Assembly: GCA_017481285.1 (NCBI GenBank)
Contig: JAFUPI010000061.1
Coordinates: forward strand, 1 to 53,485
DNA: 53,485 nt
Direction of reading: 5' to 3'
DNA from: Agathobacter sp.
Lineage (GTDB): Bacteria; Bacillota; Clostridia; Lachnospirales; Lachnospiraceae
In this document: positions 7,906 through 15,195 of the stretch, one piece after another
Layout: the number at the start of each line of letters is the position of its first letter
Numbering within the stretch: the first letter of the stretch is position 1
The notes under the pieces: generated by a model
What the model was told of the DNA's origin: nothing
The model's database searches: none
What the model saw: only the letters and a program-made list of their open reading frames with translations
Made by a program: the position numbers and the translations under genes

Positions 7906-8466
7906 CTATTCTTCAGTCAAATCCTTTGAGTCTATTGAATGAATTACTTCTCCACTATCTACATTGACAAAGTCAACATGTACATTGTCTACTTCGGTTC
8001 CATTAAACATATGATACATTCCTGAATACATATAAAATCCGAAACATGAAAAACTTTCTTCTAAGGTTACACTTTCAGAGGATGTAGTAACTTTGAAATT
8101 CGTAAAATCATCATTGCATTCGATAGATACGATTGTCTCACTTTCATTTACTAACTCATCACAACTATCCTGTATGCTCTGGGTTATATCCTTCATATAC
8201 TCTTTATGAACACTTTCTGTCATAACATATGTGACACTTCCGTCTTCATTTAAAATTGCATCTTTGAATCCATTTTCTTCTTTGATGCTTGAGAGTTTTT
8301 CCTCTGTCATACCCTCTTCAAAAAAATCCGCCGGAAGTGTTATCTCCACTTCTTTTTCTTCTTTCTTTGGTTCTGAATTGTTCCCTGATTGGTTTTCTCC
8401 GCCGCTACCACAGCCAGCTAGAAAACACATACAGAGCATTAAAAATAATACTAATTTTCTTCTCAT
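7906..8466 (-). CDS. Secreted lipoprotein B (complete paralogue of A)
   Basis: A 186-residue lipoprotein, MRRKLVLFLMLCMCFLAGCG, with lipobox LAGC and a short polar linker. Its unrecognised domain begins near ITLPADFFEEGMTEEKL. It is almost identical to the protein at 1-532 and gives that gene's expected C-terminus (HSIDSKDLTEE). Two Cys residues in the mature domain could form a disulfide outside the cell. The gene follows its own TATAAT and palindrome. Confidence 0.8.
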   Translation of the reverse strand: MRRKLVLFLMLCMCFLAGCGSGGENQSGNNSEPKKEEKEVEITLPADFFEEGMTEEKLSSIKEENGFKDAILNEDGSVTYVMTESVHKEYMKDITQSIQDSCDELVNESETIVSIECNDDFTNFKVTTSSESVTLEESFSCFGFYMYSGMYHMFNGTEVDNVHVDFVNVDSGEVIHSIDSKDLTEE

Positions 8467-8515
8467 AGGTATCTCTCCTTTGTCTTTTTTCTAAATTATA
8501 GCATATTAAAAAAAA

Positions 8516-8543
8516 CAACTACTACCATATATGGTAGTAGTTG
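8516..8543 (-). promoter_or_regulatory. Perfect 28-nt palindrome before lipoprotein B
   Basis: Identical to the palindrome at 581-608, core ACTACCATATATGGTAGT, again just upstream of a leftward TATAAT-like box (ATTATA at about 8496-8501 on the plus strand). It is probably a regulator binding site shared across the array. Confidence 0.6.
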
Positions 8544-8636
8544 CATATTTTTTTTATTTGACCTCTTTTATCACACCTAAACTGTGAATTGGATGAAACT
8601 AGTATAATTCAATGCACTTTCGCTATCTACTGTTTC

Positions 8637-9464
8637 TTATGGAAGGTTTATAACCCCAATAATAAATCCAACTAACAATATAATAATAGCTATCCATTTT
8701 GGATATTTTAAAGATTTAGAGCGAATAAATGTTCCAAACAGTGGATTAATCAAAATTGCTGTCACCAAGAATATGATAGCACTCAGCATTCTATCACTCA
8801 AAAAACTGCCCAAAGATAAAAGGGACATAAAACTAAACAGTACCCAGAAAATGATATTATATATTACGACACCTATTTTCTTAACGATTCCAAGATAATC
8901 AACTTTACCTATTTTTTCAGCAAATTGCTGCTTTTTTAATTCTAATTCTGCTCTCCTTTGAGCATTCTCCATTGCTTTTCTTTCAGATTCTTCTTCTCTT
9001 TGTTCATCTACAGAACCTTGATAGGTTATATTTTCACTAGTCTTACCATCCTGTGACTCAACTTGCATAGTGACATTCATTGTATCATCTACGATATCAA
9101 TATTAACCGTCTTTTTAGTCATGCTGGAAGTTTCAGGTATGTCCATATTCATAAGCTCTTCCATAGTATCATCCAGGAACTCTTCCATCTCGTCAAAACC
9201 CATTAGATTCTTCATCTTATCAAAATCCATAAGATTTTCAAATGCATCCCTATCTATATTTTTCTCTGTAGCAGTCTCCTCAAAACGAGCACCACAACTG
9301 GAGCAAATATCTTCATAAATCGCACTATAGGTTCCGCAATAACTACATTTCTTCTTTTCTATTGACCTGTTCACTTTCTTGTGAATTGGGAAACCACAGT
9401 ACATACATTTATCAGCCATCTCGCTAACCTGATTTCCGCATTCTGGACATTTGATCAAAGCCAT
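8637..9464 (-). CDS. Zinc-ribbon protein with C-terminal membrane domain
   Basis: A 275-residue protein. The start is ATG 9464 (MALIKCPECGNQVSEMADKC), eight bases from AAGGAG; an ATG six bases earlier is too close to the ribosome site. Two zinc ribbons lie at residues 6-65 (CPECG/CMYCG, CSYCG/CSSCG). An acidic, Met-rich middle and a charged coiled-coil stretch (about 145-185) follow. Three hydrophobic segments (about 195-225, 232-252, 257-272) form a C-terminal membrane domain. It is a likely parent or sibling of the soluble zinc-ribbon protein at 765-1388. It sits directly after the tail chaperone genes, where the tape measure gene would be expected. Confidence 0.7.
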   Translation of the reverse strand: MALIKCPECGNQVSEMADKCMYCGFPIHKKVNRSIEKKKCSYCGTYSAIYEDICSSCGARFEETATEKNIDRDAFENLMDFDKMKNLMGFDEMEEFLDDTMEELMNMDIPETSSMTKKTVNIDIVDDTMNVTMQVESQDGKTSENITYQGSVDEQREEESERKAMENAQRRAELELKKQQFAEKIGKVDYLGIVKKIGVVIYNIIFWVLFSFMSLLSLGSFLSDRMLSAIIFLVTAILINPLFGTFIRSKSLKYPKWIAIIILLVGFIIGVINLP

Positions 9465-9534
9465 TTTCATTCTCCTTAGTAAAATTCTATTATAGATTAT
9501 ACCATTTTGTTCCCTGCCGCTCAAGGCCGTCTTC

Positions 9535-10011
9535 TTATTTCAACTCCGTCTTCGGCAAATGCCCTCTATCCGCAGCTATCTGCCACTGTTTCTCAGCGAG
9601 GAGCATTTTGCGGAGTTCTCTTTCGTCAATCTCTTCCTGCGTCAATCCATCATATTCGCCCAACTTCGTTAGGACTGGTTCTTTGAGATACTCAGATTTC
9701 GCCTTGCTGCCTGCCAGGCAGTGTTCTAATGCGACAGTTATCGCACTGAGGACATAATTACCACAGTATACCCATGCCATGCTGTCATTTTCTTTCAGCT
9801 CCATCTTATGAGCCTGGGCATATGGTTCAAGTTCTGCTGGACATGCCCAATCGATGTCATCGATTGAGAGGCCGTAACCTTTTGTTACCATCAGCCAGTA
9901 GGGTCTGATTTCTGAAACATAGGTAGACCAGTTTAGTTCTGTGGAGTTTTCTTGGTATTCTTCTTGTTCGATTTCTTCTGTTCCGCCATCTCTCTCTGGA
10001 ACATGCTCTTT
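9535..10011 (-). CDS. Tail assembly chaperone, T part of the G-T frameshift product
   Basis: An in-frame ATG exists at 9891, but the frame is open and looks coding (NWSTYVSEIRPYWLM) well before it, back to the slippery site at 10011-10017. After a -1 shift at T TTT TTA, the fusion would be 121 residues of the upstream chaperone plus 158 from this frame, 279 in all. In lambda-like siphophages, G and G-T chaperones load onto the tape measure protein and tail tube. The ATG at 9891 lacks a good ribosome site. I am fairly sure it is made only by frameshifting. Confidence 0.75.
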   Translation of the reverse strand, partial: KEHVPERDGGTEEIEQEEYQENSTELNWSTYVSEIRPYWLMVTKGYGLSIDDIDWACPAELEPYAQAHKMELKENDSMAWVYCGNYVLSAITVALEHCLAGSKAKSEYLKEPVLTKLGEYDGLTQEEIDERELRKMLLAEKQWQIAADRGHLPKTELK

Positions 10012-10373
10012 AAAAAACCCTCACTCAACATCTCATTCTGCAAATCATTGTACAACTGGAGAATGTCTGCACTTTCTTCCTCGAAATAATCGTCCATCAT
10101 ATCGAAAACCTTATCTAAGGCAGTTGTCTTGCCTTCGTCGGTGTCATAGTCATACCCAAATTCGTCCCTGTGGTTTTTCTGCAATCCCACCAGAATGATT
10201 TCTGGAATGAGTAGCAGCATTTCTTCTACCTGCAAAAGAGTCTCACTACCTTCTCCCTGCTGGGAAACATTGCTACCTGCCTGAATCATTCGTGAAATCA
10301 GATTCGCCTTCAAAGTAGGCTTGTATCCGAATTTAATCTCGTATTCTGTGTCTTTCATTTTAAGCTTATACAT
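9933..10373 (-). CDS. Tail assembly chaperone (G-like)
   Basis: A 146-residue protein; start ATG 10373 (MYKLKMKDTEYEIKFGYKPT) behind AAGGAGGA. It begins with a beta-rich segment typical of siphophage chaperones, then a helical, acidic region (EEMLLLIPEIILVGLQKNHR), and ends in a Lys-rich tail. It lies between the tail tube gene (58 nt upstream) and the T frame, the standard siphophage order. The slippery heptamer falls at codons 120-121. Confidence 0.8.
   Translation of the reverse strand: MYKLKMKDTEYEIKFGYKPTLKANLISRMIQAGSNVSQQGEGSETLLQVEEMLLLIPEIILVGLQKNHRDEFGYDYDTDEGKTTALDKVFDMMDDYFEEESADILQLYNDLQNEMLSEGFLKSMFQREMAEQKKSNKKNTKKTPQN
10011..10017 (-). promoter_or_regulatory. Programmed -1 frameshift heptamer T TTT TTA
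   Basis: In the G reading frame the codons run GGT TTT TTA, giving T TTT TTA in register, a textbook -1 slippery site. Eight bases downstream, GTTCC and GGAAC could form a short stem. The -1 frame is open from here to 9535. Confidence 0.8.
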
Positions 10374-10431
10374 CGTATTTTCTCCTCCTTTTTGAGAAAA
10401 GGGAGACATTTCCTGTCTCCCTTATTCTGAT

Positions 10432-10926
10432 TTAAGCATTTGCTTTTGCTACGGTAAATGTGCCGTCTTTGTTGTCTGTTACGACATATTCGTCAGTACA
10501 TTCTACTGCTACTGTGTTTGGAATGATAGTAGCTGTCATGCCGATGATTTCATCGTTTCCACCGACTTCGTCTGGTGTAGCTACTACCTGTCCTACATAA
10601 GCGTATTTTGCTACGCCGCCGACACCGTCTGTACCATACATATGGATGATGTCGATTTTCTTGCCTGCCATTTCGTTGATTGCCTGCAAATATTCTTTTT
10701 CGAGATTTCCTTTGACTTCTCTCTTGTCAGATGTCTTGATACCCATTTCAAAGGTCTGTGTATCATCTTCGAGAGTAGTGCTCTCTACTGTGTTTGGTGC
10801 AGATACGGGTGCTGGAATTGATTTTGCTTTGATCAATAATTTGTAGTTTCCTGTAAAATCAGTTGCTGCTCCTGTGTCTGTATGCTCCTTAATAATTACT
10901 CTTGCTAAATAACTTGTACTTGCCAT
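10432..10926 (-). CDS. Phage major tail (tube) protein
   Basis: A 164-residue protein starting MASTSYLARVIIKE behind AGGAGG. The family signature is seen in the beta-rich body (TTLEDDTQTFEMGIKTSD, then a glycine-rich loop and a C-terminal KDGTFTVAKANA strand). Tail tube subunits stack as rings around the tape measure protein. Its place between the terminator-like gene and the chaperones is the normal siphophage order. No sheath gene is seen, so a flexible non-contractile tail is implied. Confidence 0.8.
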   Translation of the reverse strand: MASTSYLARVIIKEHTDTGAATDFTGNYKLLIKAKSIPAPVSAPNTVESTTLEDDTQTFEMGIKTSDKREVKGNLEKEYLQAINEMAGKKIDIIHMYGTDGVGGVAKYAYVGQVVATPDEVGGNDEIIGMTATIIPNTVAVECTDEYVVTDNKDGTFTVAKANA

Positions 10927-10956
10927 GTTAAATTACCTCCTAAATTTTGATTTATT

Positions 10957-11355
10957 TTATAAATTTTCAATATCTTCGTTTCCAAAGGTTCGGCGGAAAC
11001 GTGCCGATTTGGCGTGGTTTGTGTCTGATACATCTTCTGGGCCCTGAATCACTGCATAGCCCATGGCGATCATCACATCACCCGCTTTATCTAAAATCTC
11101 GTCTGCTTCATCAAGCGATGTATCTGAATATGCTTTTAATTCGATGGTCGAAATAATCGCATTCTGTTGTGTCTTCTCCAAATCATCTGCTGTACTGGTT
11201 TCACCGATAAAATCCACATTCAAGGCGGGAAACTCTGTGGGCACGCCCTTTTTCGTTTCCGCCATATGCAATGACGCTTCGGTATAAGGTGCACCCTCAT
11301 CTTCGAGCAGTTTTTGGGTTAATCGAGTGTATATTTTGTCCTTTACGCTAAGAAT
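10957..11355 (-). CDS. Probable tail terminator/completion protein, possible ATT start
   Basis: About 132 residues from a putative ATT at 11353-11355 (ILSVKDKIYTRLTQ), placed eight bases after a perfect AAGGAGG. The alternative ATG at 11379 lies upstream of that ribosome site and has no good site of its own. The alpha/beta sequence, with the IDxSTIELKAYS-like core (ISTIELKAYSDTSLDEADE), fits small phage proteins encoded just before the tail tube that cap the tail. The product name rests on gene order and size more than on a clear motif. Confidence 0.6.
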   Translation of the reverse strand: MLSVKDKIYTRLTQKLLEDEGAPYTEASLHMAETKKGVPTEFPALNVDFIGETSTADDLEKTQQNAIISTIELKAYSDTSLDEADEILDKAGDVMIAMGYAVIQGPEDVSDTNHAKSARFRRTFGNEDIENL

Positions 11356-11407
11356 ATATGTCACCTCCTTCCTGAACATAATTCTTTACAATACACATCC
11401 TAGCACA

Positions 11408-11860
11408 CTAGAAATGTGAAGTGGGGGAAACCTGTTTTTCCAGAAATCGGTCTATCTTTTTAGAAATGGTACTTCGGTCGTATCCTAGCAGCTCTCCGAT
11501 TTCCAAAATTGTCATCTCGTCTATGTATCTGTATTGGAATATCTGACGCATCTCCATATCTTCTATAGCTTCTATCGCTATGTCGATATCGAATTTGAGC
11601 TGTTCATACTCCTTCTTCCTGCTCGCGAGGCAAATCATGAGCTCCCTGACCTTCTGTTCCCGCTGCTTCGTATCGGCGATGCTGGGTGCACCTACCTCGA
11701 TACGACGTTCCGTGTATGGGAAGCCTTTGGTGGAACCTTTTACGATGCCATGGATGGCTTTCAATGGGGTGTTTGCGTAATAATCGATTTTTTTGTTGAT
11801 TCGTGCAATTTCACGCCCTAGTTTTTGATAGTCTTCTAATACTTGTCTTGTTAGAACCAT
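11408..11860 (-). CDS. ArpU/DUF1492-like phage transcription regulator
   Basis: A 150-residue protein. The N-terminal half is coiled coil; the C-terminal half has a sigma-70 region-4-like helix-turn-helix (MRQIFQYRYIDEMTILEIGE, then LLGYDRSTISKKIDRFLE). Proteins of this type switch on late genes in Firmicutes phages. It lies between the ssDNA-binding gene and the tail genes, 12 nt after the former, consistent with control of the structural genes. Confidence 0.75.
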   Translation of the reverse strand: MVLTRQVLEDYQKLGREIARINKKIDYYANTPLKAIHGIVKGSTKGFPYTERRIEVGAPSIADTKQREQKVRELMICLASRKKEYEQLKFDIDIAIEAIEDMEMRQIFQYRYIDEMTILEIGELLGYDRSTISKKIDRFLEKQVSPTSHF

Positions 11861-11872
11861 GTTCCCTCCGTT

Positions 11873-12493
11873 CTAAGGCAGGTTGACCTTACTTACGGAT
11901 ACTTCATAGGCGATACGTGGTTCTGCCTCGTTTTCTCCCAGCTTCTTCACATAGCCTCTACTCTGCACTCTGCCCCAGAGCTGTACGCGGGTTCCTACTG
12001 GGAAGTTGGCGATGTACTGTGCATTTCTGCCCCAAAGAATACATGGGATATAATCTGACTTGCCATAGGAACGATTTACAGCGACTAACACATCTGCAAT
12101 CTCTCTTTCCTGTGGTGTCTTTCGGTAAAGAACCTCTTTGCAGATATATCCGTCCAGGAAAATCTGATTCTGTTCTTCTGACGCCTCTGCCTTTTCCAAA
12201 AATAGAAATTCTCTCGCAAAGACATACAACATGAGGTGTTTCCTGCTCTCTCCCTGTTGATTAAATGAGCGAAACTGTCCTGTCAAATATACGGCCTCCC
12301 CACAATACTCCTGACTCACATCTACCAGGCGTTCCGAAACCATGACTGGAATCCTATCCACTGTACCGGATAACCGCTTTACGTCCACCTCTAGCATGTA
12401 AAACCCTTCACCATATACTTCATGACTGAAGGTGAAACCTGATACGATATGCCCGATCAGTGTAACCTGATTGTTTTCTGTTTGATTGTTCAC
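11873..12493 (-). CDS. OB-fold single-stranded DNA-binding protein
   Basis: About 206 residues from GTG 12493 (VNNQTENNQVTLIGHIVSG), which follows GGAAGGAG; an earlier in-frame ATG at 12625 lies across the operators. Two OB-like repeats are visible: VTLIGHIVSGFTFSHE with FYMLEVDVKRLSG, and IFLDGYICKEVLYRK with IPCILWGRNAQYIAN. The second resembles the PriB/SSB pattern. It would coat ssDNA in replication or recombination. It is the first gene of the leftward phage-like operon, the only one with a replication character, and is odd in a tail-only element. Confidence 0.7.
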   Translation of the reverse strand: MNNQTENNQVTLIGHIVSGFTFSHEVYGEGFYMLEVDVKRLSGTVDRIPVMVSERLVDVSQEYCGEAVYLTGQFRSFNQQGESRKHLMLYVFAREFLFLEKAEASEEQNQIFLDGYICKEVLYRKTPQEREIADVLVAVNRSYGKSDYIPCILWGRNAQYIANFPVGTRVQLWGRVQSRGYVKKLGENEAEPRIAYEVSVSKVNLP

Positions 12494-12507
12494 CAAATTC
12501 ACTCTCC

Positions 12508-12620
12508 TTCCGAACTTTTTCTTGATATAAGTTCGGAAATCAGTTATAATATATTTGCTAGATAGATTTGTTTTGATTTCCGAACTTTGTATCTCTATAA
12601 TGGTTTGGTTTTCAGAACTT
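12508..12620. promoter_or_regulatory. Divergent operator region: four AAGTTCNGAA sites
   Basis: Four near-identical palindromic sites with core TTC-N-GAA lie at 12508-12517, 12529-12538, 12578-12587 and 12611-12620. Centre spacings are about 24, 46 and 33 bp. They lie between the divergent repressor and ssDNA-binding genes. One sits in the repressor promoter spacer and one overlaps a leftward TTGACA (12620-12625), so the repressor probably controls both directions. Confidence 0.7.
12573..12601 (+). promoter_or_regulatory. Repressor promoter
   Basis: TTGATT (12573-12578), 17-bp spacer, TATAAT (12596-12601). Operator 3 fills the start of the spacer, suggesting autoregulation. Confidence 0.65.
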
Positions 12621-12672
12621 GTCAATGATTTTTTGTACGGATTTTAAAACTTTTATTCAATAGGTGACTATC

Positions 12673-13041
12673 ATGTATGAAATTTATTGCAAGATACGAG
12701 ATGCAAAAGGATTCAAAGATGCCGATGTAGTAAGGGCTACTGGCATTACGAAGTCTACTTTTTCCGATTGGAAATCTGGAAGAAGCAATCCTAAGAATGA
12801 TAAACTTACAAAAATCGCTGATTTTTTAGGTGTTTCTGTGGAATACTTAAGAACTGGCGAAGAAGAATCTGAACCATATTATTTTAACGACGAAACTGCG
12901 AAAATGGCCCAGGCTATTTTTGAAAACAAAGAGCTTCGTATACTGTTTGATGCGGCCAGAGACTCTAGCCCTGAGGATTTACAGACTGTTCACAGTATGT
13001 TGCTCGCCTTAAAGAGAAAGGAACAAGGGAACATCGATTAA
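12673..13041 (+). CDS. C1/Cro-type repressor
   Basis: A 122-residue protein from ATG 12673 (MYEIYCKIRDAKGFKDADVV) behind AGGTG. Residues 3-60 form an HTH_3 fold; the recognition region is GITKSTFSDWKSGRSNPK, followed by LTKIADFLGVSVEYLRTG. The remainder is a short helical tail that probably dimerises. It has no peptidase or RecA-cleavage domain, so induction would need another factor, fitting the ImmA-like gene that overlaps its stop codon. The four AAGTTCNGAA sites upstream are its likely operators. Confidence 0.85.
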   Translation: MYEIYCKIRDAKGFKDADVVRATGITKSTFSDWKSGRSNPKNDKLTKIADFLGVSVEYLRTGEEESEPYYFNDETAKMAQAIFENKELRILFDAARDSSPEDLQTVHSMLLALKRKEQGNID

Positions 13042-13271
13042 TGCTACTCTATAATGTCGATTACCAGGTTCGTCTGATTGAATTTCACGGATCTGTAAAG
13101 GAAGCGGTAGTGCCAAACGAGGATGGCAGCTACACGATTTTCATTGAATCTACATTATCGCGGGAAGAACAGCAGCAGAAATTCATACACGCTATGGCTC
13201 ATATTTGTAATAACGATTTTGAGAAGGAATGCTCTGTGAACCTGTTAGAAAGAGAGGCACATTTTACCTAG
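13041..13271 (+). CDS. Small ImmA/IrrE-like protein with degenerate HExxH
   Basis: A 76-residue protein; its ATG overlaps the repressor stop (TAATG), so the two are translationally coupled. The only recognisable segment is KFIHAMAHICNNDFEKE, which matches the HExxH-(I)-xNDDF helix of short ImmA-like proteins in Firmicutes prophages, but the catalytic Glu is Ala (HAMAH). ImmA proteases cleave phage repressors after DNA damage. Here the protein may be inactive, act as a binding partner only, or be a decayed copy. Confidence 0.6.
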   Translation: MLLYNVDYQVRLIEFHGSVKEAVVPNEDGSYTIFIESTLSREEQQQKFIHAMAHICNNDFEKECSVNLLEREAHFT

Positions 13272-13287
13272 CCAAAACTAGATATTG

Positions 13288-13326
13288 TACCACCATATTT
13301 GATAGTACATGATACAGTAGTATAAT
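13288..13326 (+). promoter_or_regulatory. Possible promoter with an ACCATATTTG site
   Basis: TACCACCATATTTGATA (13288-13304) matches the reverse complement of the TACCAAATATGGTAGTA lipoprotein sites at 15 of 17 positions. A TATAAT follows at 13321-13326, reading toward the long hairpin element at 13351. This links the array regulator to the repressor end of the island and could start a transcript through the hairpin element. Confidence 0.4.
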
Positions 13327-13350
13327 ATATGATTTTATTTCATAAAAAGG

Positions 13351-13721
13351 GGCTGTCACAAATATAAATTTGTGACAGCCTTATTTTTATATTTCGAAAT
13401 AAATATGTCTCTGTATTTTGTGTGCATTTTCTCTCGGTTAAGAAAAACGCTTTATTTCTAAGAAGCACTCTGCTTGCTTGTATGATTTATTCTGTCTGTC
13501 AAAAGTTTTACAATCTGCACCGCTTTGTCCGGTGTCTGTTGCACAACGGACAAAGCGGTGCAGATAGTAAAAGCTATGCCAGACACAAAATTTAAGCAAG
13601 CAGAGTGCTTCCAGAAATAATAGCATTTTCCTTAAAAGTTCGAAAATGCACACAAAATACAGAGACATATTTATTTCAAGACATGAAGAAAGGCTACCAC
13701 AAATTTATATTTGTGACAGCC
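13351..13721. repeat. Long-hairpin element, copy 1 (short form)
   Basis: The intergenic stretch between two convergent genes is one long inverted repeat. Each end has its own small hairpin (13351-13380, perfect 13-bp stem; 13692-13721). An outer stem pairs 13396-13431 with 13642-13677, perfect over 36 bp. Imperfect middle stems follow, then a perfect 19-bp apical stem (13513-13531 with 13547-13565) closed by a 15-nt loop. Asymmetric internal loops (TTTTACAATCTGC against GCAGATAGTAAAA; AACGCTTTATTTCTAAG against AATAATAGCATTTTCC) recur in copy 2. No protein is encoded. It could be a structured RNA or a MITE-like element. Confidence 0.75.
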
Positions 13722-13729
13722 CTCTTTTT

Positions 13730-14998
13730 CTATTTTTCAAATTTGTACTGTTCAAAACAATCAAATGTCGCAAAATAATCTGCTGGTGTTTCCGCACGAC
13801 GAATCATTTTCACACTACCATCTTCCTGCAAAAGAAGCTCCGCGGATTTCAGCTTGCCGTTGTAGCTATAACCCATAGCGAAACCGTGTGCCCCTGTGTC
13901 ATGGATAACCAGGTAGTCTCCCTTGTCAATCTTAGGCAGCTTGCGGTCGATGGCGAACTTGTCGTTGTTTTCACAGAGGGAACCTACGATGTCATAGGTT
14001 TCTGTGCATGGTGCATCTTCTTTTCCAAGCACCGTAATATGATGGTAAGAGCCATACATGGCTGGTCGCATGAGGTTTACCGCACAGGCATCTACACCAA
14101 TGTATTCCTTGTAGATGTGTTTTTCATGAATCGCCTGTGTTACGAGGCAACCGTATGGTGCCATCATGAAACGTCCCATTTCCGCATAAATCGCTACATC
14201 ACCCATACCTGCTGGCACTAATACCTCTTCAAATGCCTGACGAACCCCTTCGCCGATGGCGTGGATATCATTTGGCTCCTGATCTGGTGTATAAGGTACG
14301 CCCACACCGCCAGAAAGGTTTACAAATGCGATATGACAGCCGGTTTCCTTCTGAAGCTCTACCACGAGTTCAAAGAGCTGACGTGCCAGCTTTGGATAGT
14401 ACTCGTTGGTTACAGTGTTGCTGGCAAGGAATGCATGGATACCGAAATTTTTGGCTCCTTTTTCCTTCAAAAGCTTGTACGCATCAAAGAGCTGCTCTCT
14501 TGTCATACCGTACTTAGAATCGCCAGGGTTGTCCATAATGCCATTGCTCATAGCAAACACACCGCCTGGATTGTAACGGCAGCTAATGGTTTCTGGGATA
14601 TATCCCAAGGTATCTTCCAAGCACTGGATGTGAGTAAAGTCATCCAAATTGATGATAGCACCTAATTCATTTGCATAAGCAAATTCTTCTAAAGGTGTCT
14701 CATTGGATGAGAACATGATATGCTCTCCATCCATCCCACATGCCTTTGCCATCATAAGCTCTGTCATGGAGGAACAGTCGCATCCGAAGTCATATTCCTT
14801 CAAAATATCAATCAAAAATGGGTTTGGCGTCGCCTTTACCGCAAAATATTCACGAAATCCTTTGTTCCACGCGAAGGCTTCCTGCACTGCTTTCGCATTG
14901 GCACGAATCCCTGCTTCATCATAGAGATGAAATGGAGTGGGATATGTTTTTACAATTTCTTCCACCTGTTCTTTTGTTACAAAAGGTAATTTCTTCAT
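13730..14998 (-). CDS. lysA: Diaminopimelate decarboxylase
   Basis: A 422-residue fold-III PLP enzyme that makes lysine from meso-diaminopimelate. The PLP lysine is in EYFAVKATPNP (about residue 54). Also visible are the glycine-rich NLSGGVGVPY phosphate-binding segment, EMGRFMMAPYG, and the C-terminal DACAVNLMRPAMYGSYHH and CENNDKFA (catalytic Cys) motifs. Length fits the family. It stands alone, between hairpin element 1 and a divergent transglycosylase gene; the element's right hairpin probably serves as its terminator. Confidence 0.9.
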   Translation of the reverse strand: MKKLPFVTKEQVEEIVKTYPTPFHLYDEAGIRANAKAVQEAFAWNKGFREYFAVKATPNPFLIDILKEYDFGCDCSSMTELMMAKACGMDGEHIMFSSNETPLEEFAYANELGAIINLDDFTHIQCLEDTLGYIPETISCRYNPGGVFAMSNGIMDNPGDSKYGMTREQLFDAYKLLKEKGAKNFGIHAFLASNTVTNEYYPKLARQLFELVVELQKETGCHIAFVNLSGGVGVPYTPDQEPNDIHAIGEGVRQAFEEVLVPAGMGDVAIYAEMGRFMMAPYGCLVTQAIHEKHIYKEYIGVDACAVNLMRPAMYGSYHHITVLGKEDAPCTETYDIVGSLCENNDKFAIDRKLPKIDKGDYLVIHDTGAHGFAMGYSYNGKLKSAELLLQEDGSVKMIRRAETPADYFATFDCFEQYKFEK

Positions 14999-15195
14999 TT
15001 ATCTTTCTCCTTAAATTATAATGATTCAGAGCCACATTCGCAAAATAATACTTTCTTAGACTACAACAACTTGGCGTTTATTTCAAGAGACTTTTATGTT
15101 ATACTTTCTATAATTATTGGGTATAATCTCAAATCTTGTTTGTGCCGATATAAATTATGGTACAGATTGACTTTTTTTACAGAAAGAGAAAAATT

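Noticed and set aside
13438-13668. Open frames inside hairpin element 1
   Set aside because: They result from the inverted repeat and have no ribosome site or conserved protein features; copy 2 does not keep them.
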